A stretch of 17,638 bases of DNA from assembly GCA_012728025.1 (NCBI GenBank), contig JAAYFX010000086.1, forward strand, positions 1-17,638. Direction: 5' to 3'. The DNA is from Clostridiales bacterium (GTDB lineage: Bacteria; Bacillota; Clostridia; Oscillospirales; Oscillospiraceae). The position numbers were made by a program, and so were the translations under genes. The first letter of the stretch is position 1, and every line of letters begins with the position of its first letter. Shown here one piece after another: positions 7,327 through 14,278 of the stretch. The notes under the pieces are model-generated. The model saw nothing but the letters and a program-made list of their open reading frames with translations. It was not told the DNA's origin and searched no databases.

Positions 7327-7578
7327 ATACTATGTCTATATCCACTAAGACATGACCTTTCCATGCCTAAAACAGTAGCCTAGGGCATAGAAATATTCTG
7401 GGTGGCTACTTACCCATCTTGCCTTTAAATATCCACTGATTTTTTACCGTAGCCTTCTACCTTATAAGATGTTCAGACTTTCGTCATAATATGTTTTTTA
7501 TTATCACAACTGTGTTATTTGTTCTTAAATACAAAGCGCATTTTTAGTTTGGAATTTAAAAATATAATTTACGGAAAT
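7327..7578 (+). promoter_or_regulatory. Long structured leader of the flavoprotein mRNA
   Basis: No gene is seen here. Short stems are ATGTCT/AGACAT near 7332-7353 and GGGT/ACCC (7400-7403, 7412-7415). GGCTAC (7404-7409) can pair either with GTAGCC at 7375-7380 or with GTAGCC at 7449-7454, but not both. A 9-bp direct repeat ATATCCACT occurs at 7338-7346 and 7429-7437. No known riboswitch class was recognised and no clear terminator precedes the gene. Confidence 0.35.
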
Positions 7579-7591
7579 TGGAGGAAGAAAA

Positions 7592-10282
7592 ATGGCAGTA
7601 AGACAAAACCTAATCGAACTCTGCGAAAAGATGGCCCATGGTCATTATGAAATCAACGAAAATTGTGCAGAGTACAAGACCTTTGAAAAGTGGATGACAG
7701 ATGAGCAGATTAAAATCCTTATGGCGATGGAGCTTCTGGCTCCGGCTCTGCCGGCATCCGTTGCCTACGACATTGGTGAGCCTGAGGAAAGAGTTCTGGA
7801 AGTGCTTCGAGAGCTTGCGGATATTGGCGTTGTACAAAGGATTGAAAAGGGCGGCATGGAGCTTTATGTGCTTCTGGTTTATGCCCCCGGTGCCTTTGAG
7901 TTTATGCTCATAAACGACAAGTTTTGTGAAGAACACCCCGAAGTGCCCATAGCTTTTGAAGCTCACGCCACAAAAAGCTATGCAAATACCATAGCCAATA
8001 TCCCCATGGGTGCCGGCGTCATGCGGGCTATCCCCGTGGAAAAGGCCATACCTGTCGACACACAGCAGGTGACAAGTGACCTGCTCAGTACATATATTGA
8101 AAAGAATAAAAATCATATTGCAATTTTACCCTGCCAGTGTCGCCGTGTTCGCCGCCACATGAATGAAGGCGCCGGTGACCTTGAAGGCGGTGCCGACCTT
8201 GAAACCGGTATGTGTATGTTTTTGGGCTTTGCCGCCGATATGTTCATTCAAAATGGCAAAGGCAAGCAGATTACCAAGGACGAAGCATATGAGAAGCTTG
8301 AATATTTTGAAAAGATTGGCTGTGTACACCAGATAACCACCCTGCAACCCGGTAAATCTGTGGCCATATGCAACTGTATGCCCGGCACCTGTCTTGCCTT
8401 GGGCGCAACGCAATACTTCAATACTCCGGATGCCTCCCGCAGTAACTATGAGGCCGAGGTGGACAAAGATGCCTGCGTAGCCTGCGGACAGTGCGTTGAA
8501 TACTGCCCCACCAACGCTTTGAAACTTGGCCAAAAGCTTTGCACCGAAACGCCCATTGAGCACAAGCTTGCCGATTTGCCAAGGGATACCGAGTGGGGTC
8601 CGGAAAAGTGGAACCCCGACTATCGTGATAACCGTGAAAATGTTGTCTCCACCGGAACAGCCCCCTGTAAAACCGCCTGTCCGGCGCATATTGCCGTTCA
8701 GGGATATATAAAACTTGCCTCTCAGGGAAGATATCTCGAAGCTCTTGAGCTTATAAAAAAGGAAAACCCCTTTCCGGCAATCTGCGGACGCATCTGCCCC
8801 CACAACTGCGAGGACGAATGTACCCGAGGCAGCTTTGATGAGCCTATTGCAATTGATGAAATCAAGAAATTTATTGCCGACCAAGAGCTTAAGATGGACG
8901 GTATGTTTATCCCCGAAAAGCTTCACGATTACGGCAAGCCCATTGCGGTCATAGGCTCCGGCCCCGCCGGTCTTTCCTGCGCCTATTATCTTGCAAAGGA
9001 TGGTTATAGGGTCACCGTTTTTGAAAAGGAAGATAAGCCCGGCGGCATGATGACTTTTGGAATCCCCTCCTTCCGGCTGGATAAAAAAGTTGTCAATGCG
9101 GAGATTGAAGTTCTGCGCAGATTGGGTGTTGAATTTAAATGTGGCGTTGAGGTTGGTAAGGATGTTACACTGGATGAGCTTCGCAAGCAGGGCTTTGAAG
9201 CCTTTTATCTTGCAATAGGCGCTCAGGGCGGGCGTAAGCTTGGCATCGAAGGTGAGGATGCCGAGGGTGTGATTTCCGGTGTTGACTTCCTGCGGAAAGT
9301 TAACCTCTGCCAGAAGATTCGCATTTCTGGCAATGTTGTGGTCATTGGCGGCGGTAACGTGGCAGTAGACGTGGCTCGTGCCGCTGTTCGTATGGACAGA
9401 ACAGAATCCACCAAGATGTACTGCTTGGAAAGTGAAAAGGAAATGCCCGCTCTGCCCGAGGAGCAGGAGGAGGCAAAGGCCGACGGCATCGAAATCAACA
9501 ACGGCTGGGGCCCCAAGAGAATTATCGTTGAAGATGGCAAGGTCACAGGTGTTGAATTTAAAAAGTGCGTTTCCGTCTTCGACGCCGAGGGCAAATTTGC
9601 TCCGGAGTATGACGATAGCACCACCATCACCGTTCCGGCTGACTATGTTCTCCTCTCTGTGGGTCAGTCCATCGAATGGGGCGGCCTGCTGGATGGCAGC
9701 AAGGTTGAGTTGGGGCGTGGCAACACCGCCCTTGCAGACAGCCTTACCTATCAGACAGCCCAGCCCGATGTTTTCGTCGGCGGCGACGTTTATACAGGGC
9801 CGAAGTTTGCCATTGACGCAATTGCGGCCGGCAAGGAAGGCGCCATCTCCATCCACCGCTTTGTCTGGGAGGGTCAGAGCCTTACCATAGGGCGCAACCG
9901 CCGTATATTCTCCTCTTTGGATAAAGACGGTCTTGATAAAAAGGCCATCACCGGCACCGGATTTGACAACACTCCCCGCCAGCGTCCCCTTCGTGACGAG
10001 AGAAAGACCAAGAGCTTCTTCGACGACCGCCTTACCTTCACCGAGGAGCAGATGCGGAAAGAAACAGCTCGCTGCCTTGGTTGCGGTGCGGTTGTTGTTG
10101 ACCCGAACAAGTGCATAGGTTGCGGTGTTTGCACCACCAAGTGCAAATTTGATGCTATACATATAAAGAAAAAGTACTTTGTTGAAAGCATTGAGTTTTT
10201 CAGCAGAGACGAAGCCTTTGCAAAATATGCTGATGAGCGCAAGGAGAAAATCGCCATACGCAAGGCCGCATCAAAGGCATAG
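7592..10282 (+). CDS. Multi-cluster Fe-S flavoprotein with GltD-like NAD(P)H/FAD module
   Basis: This 896-residue cytoplasmic protein has five parts. Residues 1-110 look like a winged-helix-type segment. Residues 180-270 carry C181xC183 and C260xC262xxxxC267. A [4Fe-4S] ferredoxin motif C295xxC298xxC301xxxC305P follows. Residues 350-770 are a GltD-like module with C359, C363, C398, C402, C406 and C410 for two clusters, an FAD-binding GSGPAG (455-460), an NAD(P)-binding GGGNVAVDVA (586-595) and a terminal GGDVYTG (730-736). The end carries C828xxC831 and a second ferredoxin motif C841xxC844xxC847xxxC851. GltD-type modules move electrons between NAD(P)H and Fe-S clusters. With no glutamate synthase large subunit nearby, an NAD(P)H:ferredoxin or direct electron-donor role for the dehydratase pair is inferred. 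GGAGG lies 8 nt before the ATG. It is a single gene with its own terminator. Confidence 0.88.
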   Translation: MAVRQNLIELCEKMAHGHYEINENCAEYKTFEKWMTDEQIKILMAMELLAPALPASVAYDIGEPEERVLEVLRELADIGVVQRIEKGGMELYVLLVYAPGAFEFMLINDKFCEEHPEVPIAFEAHATKSYANTIANIPMGAGVMRAIPVEKAIPVDTQQVTSDLLSTYIEKNKNHIAILPCQCRRVRRHMNEGAGDLEGGADLETGMCMFLGFAADMFIQNGKGKQITKDEAYEKLEYFEKIGCVHQITTLQPGKSVAICNCMPGTCLALGATQYFNTPDASRSNYEAEVDKDACVACGQCVEYCPTNALKLGQKLCTETPIEHKLADLPRDTEWGPEKWNPDYRDNRENVVSTGTAPCKTACPAHIAVQGYIKLASQGRYLEALELIKKENPFPAICGRICPHNCEDECTRGSFDEPIAIDEIKKFIADQELKMDGMFIPEKLHDYGKPIAVIGSGPAGLSCAYYLAKDGYRVTVFEKEDKPGGMMTFGIPSFRLDKKVVNAEIEVLRRLGVEFKCGVEVGKDVTLDELRKQGFEAFYLAIGAQGGRKLGIEGEDAEGVISGVDFLRKVNLCQKIRISGNVVVIGGGNVAVDVARAAVRMDRTESTKMYCLESEKEMPALPEEQEEAKADGIEINNGWGPKRIIVEDGKVTGVEFKKCVSVFDAEGKFAPEYDDSTTITVPADYVLLSVGQSIEWGGLLDGSKVELGRGNTALADSLTYQTAQPDVFVGGDVYTGPKFAIDAIAAGKEGAISIHRFVWEGQSLTIGRNRRIFSSLDKDGLDKKAITGTGFDNTPRQRPLRDERKTKSFFDDRLTFTEEQMRKETARCLGCGAVVVDPNKCIGCGVCTTKCKFDAIHIKKKYFVESIEFFSRDEAFAKYADERKEKIAIRKAASKA

Positions 10283-10386
10283 GAGCATAAAACCAAGACT
10301 TGTTTAAAAAGCTTTTCAGCCTTATAAAAGGTCTTTACAAAAGCCCTTCCTTTAGGGGTTCGACCAAGAAGTTCTAATAAAAAAAT

Positions 10387-10428
10387 CGGCATAGTTCGGT
10401 GTCTATCACCGGCTATGCCGTTTTTTTT
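10387..10428 (+). terminator. Strong rho-independent terminator (usable on both strands)
   Basis: CGGCATAG (10387-10394) pairs with CTATGCCG (10413-10420), and CGGTG with CACCG inside, with a small bulge and a TCTAT loop. Eight T's follow on the plus strand. The A-run before the stem gives seven T's on the minus strand. It ends the flavoprotein transcript and can stop the opposing kinase-GatZ transcript. Confidence 0.92.
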
Positions 10429-10532
10429 ATTTTGCGGCGGGAGAAGAAGGGGAAAGCAAAGCTCTGCCAGAGTGCTGTGGATAAGTCCGTGTTGGGGCTG
10501 GCTCTGGCCATTTTCCAGATGCTCCTTCCGGC

Positions 10533-11825
10533 TTACAACAAAATTCCGCAGGCGGCGGCATAAATGTCATACCAGTCGCCGATGCGGTCAAGGATGAGGG
10601 ACAGGCCGTCTTGCCCCAAATCTCCACGAACAACCTTTTCGTACTGGCGGGGGAAATATTGGCTGATTAGCGCCACGGGAACATTTTCGGTGTTTTCCAA
10701 AAGACGGTCAATGGAGGAAGCCACCGAAGAAACGGGCAGATAGTAGCGGCATCGGTCAGAGTAGCTGTATAGCTTTTTAAACTCGACCTCGTCCTTCGTA
10801 CCCTGATAGTATTTCTTCCAATACTTATCGTCGGCATCCATCTCTTTTAAAATTGAAGCCTTTACAGCAGAATGCTGTGCGGGGTCTTTTACAATAATAC
10901 TCTCACATTCCTCCAAAAGAAACAGGGACTCACGCAGGGCAAAGGTTAAAGCGGGGCCGACTTTCAAAACGCCTATGCCGTCCCGAACCATGTTCTTTAA
11001 ACTCTGCTCCTGCTGATAATCGGTTGAATGCCCCTCAAAAACCAAAGGCTCCGCTTCTTTCAAAGCAGCGCAAAGAGCGGCGGCATTTTCCGAGCTATAT
11101 TGAAAGACAAAATCGTCTCCAAACTCAACTCCGGCTTGAACAACAAAGGCCACCACATCCTCAAAGGGTGCCTTTGCCTTTTCAAATTCTTCCTTGAAAA
11201 TGCGATACTGCCTTAGAAATTCCTCCGGAGCTGTGGGTGTGATAGAGTCCTCATGCTCCTGACTTCCACCAGGGATTGGCACCTCACTGCCTATGACAAG
11301 CACAGGGCGCACAGCGGCAGGGTTATCTTTTTTCAGGGTTTCATAAGCTTCTTTCACGCAGTTTGCCAAAACTGCGCCCCGCCTTGCACAAATTTGAACA
11401 TCCAAGGGGGCGTTTTGGTCGTCATCCGCCACACGCATACTGGTGTCCAAATGAATTTTTGTAAAGCCCGCCAAGGTAAAGTCCCAGACAAGGGCCTTAG
11501 AATTTTCCATGGCTTCCTTTTCCGGCAAGTCCTGCCATGTAAGAGGGCCTAAATGGTCGCCTCCCAACACAAGCTGCTCCTTAGAAAGGCCCACCTGCCT
11601 GCGGATGGCTTCAATCAGGGCTGCATAGTCTTTGGGCTTCATGCCGGTGTATCCGCCGAATTGGTTAACCTGATTTGCTGTGGCCTCAATGGCTATATAA
11701 TAGTTGTGGCGTTTTGCATGGAGCATGGCAGAACGCAGAGCCAGAGGATTTGCTGTGCAGACAGAAAAAATCCCTGACTGACCCTGAACCTGACCGCTGA
11801 AAATTGCCTTCAATGGATGCATCAT
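10533..11825 (-). CDS. gatZ: GatZ/KbaZ-family protein, probable tagatose-6-phosphate 4-epimerase or aldolase subunit
   Basis: The 430-residue product shows the GatZ/KbaZ hallmarks: IFSVCTANPLALRSAM, EATANQVNQFGGYTGM, LGGDHLGPLTWQ, IHLDTSMRVADD, VIGSEVPIPGGSQEHED and VFEGHSTDYQ. In enterobacteria GatZ/KbaZ supports the catalytic class II tagatose-bisphosphate aldolase GatY/KbaY. No GatY is encoded here. Related stand-alone proteins were assigned tagatose-6-phosphate 4-epimerase activity in Agrobacterium, from memory of published work. Together with the upstream kinase, that would turn a phosphorylated ketose into fructose 6-phosphate. The first of two adjacent ATGs (11825) is used; the ribosome binding site is weak (AAAGTGAG). 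It lies 36 nt downstream of the kinase stop on the same transcript. The symbol follows the family; kbaZ would be equally valid. Confidence 0.85.
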   Translation of the reverse strand: MMHPLKAIFSGQVQGQSGIFSVCTANPLALRSAMLHAKRHNYYIAIEATANQVNQFGGYTGMKPKDYAALIEAIRRQVGLSKEQLVLGGDHLGPLTWQDLPEKEAMENSKALVWDFTLAGFTKIHLDTSMRVADDDQNAPLDVQICARRGAVLANCVKEAYETLKKDNPAAVRPVLVIGSEVPIPGGSQEHEDSITPTAPEEFLRQYRIFKEEFEKAKAPFEDVVAFVVQAGVEFGDDFVFQYSSENAAALCAALKEAEPLVFEGHSTDYQQEQSLKNMVRDGIGVLKVGPALTFALRESLFLLEECESIIVKDPAQHSAVKASILKEMDADDKYWKKYYQGTKDEVEFKKLYSYSDRCRYYLPVSSVASSIDRLLENTENVPVALISQYFPRQYEKVVRGDLGQDGLSLILDRIGDWYDIYAAACGILL

Positions 11826-11861
11826 TACACGCTCACTTTCTAAAGTAAAGTTGTTTGGAAA

Positions 11862-12827
11862 TTATAAAAGGGGGAGACCTTTCTCCTCCGCCGGAGGGAC
11901 TAAGGCAAGATATTCGTCAAGCTGGGCCTTTGTCGTGTTGCCTTCCATGGGGCCAACCTTGCTTACTGCAAAAGCCCCTGCGGCGTTGGCGTAGTGAACT
12001 GCCCTTCGCAGCTTTTCCCCCATGCAAACCATTGCCAGAAAAGTTGCGTCAAAGCAGTCTCCCGCTCCTGTGGGGTCAAGCTCTGTCGCCGGATAAGTGC
12101 CAACGTAAAAAGCCTCTGTCCTGCTGTAAAGTTTTGTGCCTCGGGAGCCGTCCTTTATGACGATTATTCTGTCCTTTTTCGCCAAAAGTTCCCCTATGGC
12201 CTTTTCGTTGTCCTCTCCGAACAAGATTTTCATTTCACTTTTACCCGTAAGCAGAACATCGGTAACCTCAATAATTTCCCGATAATAATCCATAATCTTC
12301 CCCCGCAAAAGCTCGGGGCGGATGTTCGGGTCAAAGCTGATTTTAACGCCGTTTGCCACAGCAACCTTCACAGCATACATAACCGCCTCGCCCAGAGAGG
12401 GACTTCCCGTTATGGAGCAACCCATGATGTGCAGATAGCGTGAGCCCTTGATTGCCTCCTCGTCAACATCCGCAATGCTCAGCTGCCCGCAGGCGGCATG
12501 GGCAAAGTGAAACAAGAATTTTCTGCTCCCGTCGGGAAAATAGGTGTTGAAGGCAACCCCCGTTGAGTTATCAGAGGTTTCCACAACTTTGGAGGTGTCA
12601 ACACCGTCATTCTGGAGCCTTTGCAGATTCAAAAGGCCAAAATCATCTTTCCCAACTTTTGCGATTATTGCCGTGCGGACGCCCATTTTGCCCGCTTGGT
12701 CAATGCAGATGGCAGGTGCGCCGCTGGGATATGGCCCTAGAAGCACACCGGCTTCACTTAATTTTTGTCCGACTTCCTTAGCCAAAATTTCAACTAATAT
12801 TTCACCGACTGTTATAATATCGTACAT
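11862..12827 (-). CDS. PfkB-family carbohydrate kinase (candidate tagatose/ketose kinase)
   Basis: The 321-residue protein has the PfkB fold. The C-terminal signature DPTGAGDCFDATFL spans 251-264 with D257 as catalytic base. DPNIRP (167-172) and the N-terminal VGEILVEI strand are present. The usual GGAxxN of signature 1 is replaced by SGAPAICIDQAGKMG (35-49), a common variant. Such enzymes phosphorylate a sugar using ATP. In this context the substrate is likely the sugar imported by the adjacent ABC system, and its phosphate would pass to the GatZ-type protein encoded 36 nt downstream. AAAGGAG precedes the ATG by 10 nt. It is first in a two-gene minus-strand operon divergent from the transporter. 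Fructokinase, 2-keto-3-deoxygluconate kinase or fructoselysine-type kinase cannot be ruled out by sequence alone. Confidence 0.88.
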   Translation of the reverse strand: MYDIITVGEILVEILAKEVGQKLSEAGVLLGPYPSGAPAICIDQAGKMGVRTAIIAKVGKDDFGLLNLQRLQNDGVDTSKVVETSDNSTGVAFNTYFPDGSRKFLFHFAHAACGQLSIADVDEEAIKGSRYLHIMGCSITGSPSLGEAVMYAVKVAVANGVKISFDPNIRPELLRGKIMDYYREIIEVTDVLLTGKSEMKILFGEDNEKAIGELLAKKDRIIVIKDGSRGTKLYSRTEAFYVGTYPATELDPTGAGDCFDATFLAMVCMGEKLRRAVHYANAAGAFAVSKVGPMEGNTTKAQLDEYLALVPPAEEKGLPLL

Positions 12828-12911
12828 ACTTGATGCGCTCCTTTTCGAATTTGATTGAGTTATTACATGGATTGGTCAAAAACAGAAGTCTAAAGCTATC
12901 AATATCACCAA

Positions 12912-12917
12912 ATTATA
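12912..12917 (-). promoter_or_regulatory. Candidate -10 box for the kinase-gatZ operon
   Basis: A perfect TATAAT is read on the minus strand at 12917-12912, about 85 bp before the kinase ATG. The -35 region is poor, as expected for an activated or repressed sugar promoter. It is back to back with the transporter promoter. Confidence 0.35.
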
Positions 12918-12937
12918 AAAGAGTATTTACAGAAATC

Positions 12938-12975
12938 TTGACACATTGTAAGTATAATGCTATTTTAGCATTATA
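12938..12975 (+). promoter_or_regulatory. Transporter-operon promoter with a perfect palindromic operator
   Basis: A perfect TTGACA (12938-12943) is followed after 17 bp by TATTTT (12961-12966). A perfect 10-bp inverted repeat, TATAATGCTA (12953-12962), TTT, TAGCATTATA (12966-12975), covers the -10 box and start site. Its position predicts repression by a dimeric sugar-responsive regulator, which is not encoded in the window. The leader to the binding-protein ATG is about 185 nt. Confidence 0.65.
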
Positions 12976-13028
12976 AACGAAAGCAATCAAGCACAATGTT
13001 TCAAACAAATAAAATATAAACGAAAACA
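12972..13028 (+). promoter_or_regulatory. Two cre-like sites (candidate CcpA sites)
   Basis: TATAAACGAAAGCA (12972-12985) and TATAAACGAAAACA (13015-13028) differ at one base and start 43 bp apart, about four helical turns. Against the cre consensus TGWAANCGNTNWCA the second matches at 12 of 14 positions. Both deviate in the same way at positions 2 and 10. They lie just downstream of the promoter, a typical roadblock position for carbon catabolite repression. Confidence 0.45.
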
Positions 13029-13158
13029 GATGAGCGGAAAAGTACAAGGTAAAAAAATCAGGTAAAACTGAGCAGATGCAGGGAATAAGTAAGACCTTTA
13101 AGGCTATTTGTGATTTACAGCCAAGGCTGATAATCAATATATTTTAGGAGGTCAAAAA

Positions 13159-14181
13159 ATGAAAAAGTATCTCGCATTGCTTCTTGCTGTTATCATGGTT
13201 TTTGGTGCGTTGGCCGGCTGTTCCAGCCCTAAGGAAACAGACCCCACACCTGCACCGGACACCGATAACGAAGTCATCACTCCCCCCGAAACGGATGAAA
13301 TGGACGCATCCGGTTTGAAGCTGGGCTTTATCCTCGGTTCTCGTGAACACGCTTTCTATGTTGCCATTGAGGATGGAATCAAGGCCGCAGCGGCAGACCT
13401 TGGCTTTGAAGCGGTTGTTCTGGAATCCAATCTGGACGGAGCGGTTGCTTCAGAGCGCATCGAAACCCTTGTTGTTGATGGCTGCGACGCAATTTCCCTT
13501 TCCGTTAATGACCCCACCGGCAGCACCCCTGCCATCGAAGCAGCTGACACTGAAGGTGTCCCCATGTTCGCCTTTGACTGCACTTCTTCCGAGACAGACG
13601 TTATCAAAAGCTTTGTAGGCACCGATAACTATGAGGGCGGTGTTGTTGGCGGCGAAGCTGTCATTAAGTATCTTGAGGACAACGACCTGACCGATGGTGC
13701 GGTAATCGGAATTATCGGTTATCCCGAGCCTCAGTCCTGCATTGACCGTGAAGACGGCTGGTTCAGCGTTGTAAACGAGTACAAAGACGAGTATAACCTT
13801 ACAATTGTAAACCTTGGCAACTATAAGGGCGACGCTTCCACAGCCGAATCCCTTATGAACGACGCTCTCATCCAGTATCCCGACATGGCTGCCATCTTCA
13901 CCGTTGGTGACCCTGCCTGTGTTGGCGCTCTTGCCGCAATCAAGGCTGCCGGTGCCAAAACAGTTATGATTGGCTTTGACGCAAACCCCGAAGCACACGA
14001 AGCAATCCTTGACCCCGAAAACGGCAAGATTTGGATTGCAGACGTTGCTCAGGACCCCTACCAGATTGGTTACAGCATTGCTGAGCAGATGGTTCAGTAT
14101 TGCTTGAAAAACACTGTTGATGCCACCACCATCCTTATTTCTCCTTATCTGGTGGATGCCTCCAACGCTGAAGTAAAATAA
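13159..14181 (+). CDS. Sugar ABC transporter substrate-binding lipoprotein (RbsB-like)
   Basis: The 340-residue protein begins with a lipoprotein signal peptide: MKKYLALLLAVIMVFGA, then the lipobox LAGC with C21 as the lipidated cysteine. A Pro/Thr/Asp/Glu-rich linker (residues 25-50) follows. The mature part is a type I periplasmic-binding fold of the ribose/galactose class (KLGFILGSREHAFYVAIEDGIKAAAADLGF; IIGYPEPQSCIDREDGW; IGFDANPEAHEAI). Anchored outside the membrane, it delivers a sugar to the importer encoded downstream. AGGAGG (13146-13151) is 7 nt before the ATG. It is the first gene of the plus-strand operon. A hairpin after its stop should raise its expression over the other components. 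The ligand cannot be read directly; the neighbouring kinase and GatZ suggest a ketose such as tagatose. Confidence 0.93.
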   Translation: MKKYLALLLAVIMVFGALAGCSSPKETDPTPAPDTDNEVITPPETDEMDASGLKLGFILGSREHAFYVAIEDGIKAAAADLGFEAVVLESNLDGAVASERIETLVVDGCDAISLSVNDPTGSTPAIEAADTEGVPMFAFDCTSSETDVIKSFVGTDNYEGGVVGGEAVIKYLEDNDLTDGAVIGIIGYPEPQSCIDREDGWFSVVNEYKDEYNLTIVNLGNYKGDASTAESLMNDALIQYPDMAAIFTVGDPACVGALAAIKAAGAKTVMIGFDANPEAHEAILDPENGKIWIADVAQDPYQIGYSIAEQMVQYCLKNTVDATTILISPYLVDASNAEVK

Positions 14182-14206
14182 GACCTATACATAACACAAA
14201 AGCACT

Positions 14207-14242
14207 CAGGAAGTGTCTGGGCTTTCGTCCAGACACTTCCTG
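14207..14242 (+). promoter_or_regulatory. Intercistronic mRNA hairpin between binding protein and ATPase genes
   Basis: CAGGAAGTGTCTGG (14207-14220) and CCAGACACTTCCTG (14229-14242) form a perfect 14-bp stem with an 8-nt loop. It is followed by AAACAAATTG and has no T-tract, so it is not a classical terminator. It lies 25 nt after the binding-protein stop and 36 nt before the ATPase start, as expected for a 3'-end stabiliser or partial attenuator. Confidence 0.75.
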
Positions 14243-14278
14243 AAACAAATTGAACTGACAAGAACCGAGGAGTTTGCA

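Noticed and set aside
7338..7437. 9-bp direct repeat ATATCCACT as a target-site duplication around a small insertion
   Set aside because: The roughly 80 bp between the copies lack terminal inverted repeats and no element ends are visible; kept only as a note in the leader entry.
8126..10162. Long open frame of 678 codons antisense to the flavoprotein gene
   Set aside because: It lies wholly inside a gene with clear Fe-S and FAD motifs, its translation shows no recognisable family or Fe-S pattern, and it has no suitable start context. It is a codon-bias shadow.
10348..10362. GGGGTTCGACC resembling a tRNA T-arm
   Set aside because: No acceptor stem, D-arm or anticodon arm can be built around it; taken as chance.
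14213..14278. N-terminal extension of the ATPase from a GTG
   Set aside because: It would begin in the hairpin and lacks a ribosome binding site; ATG 14279 has GAGGAG at the right spacing and a normal family N-terminus.
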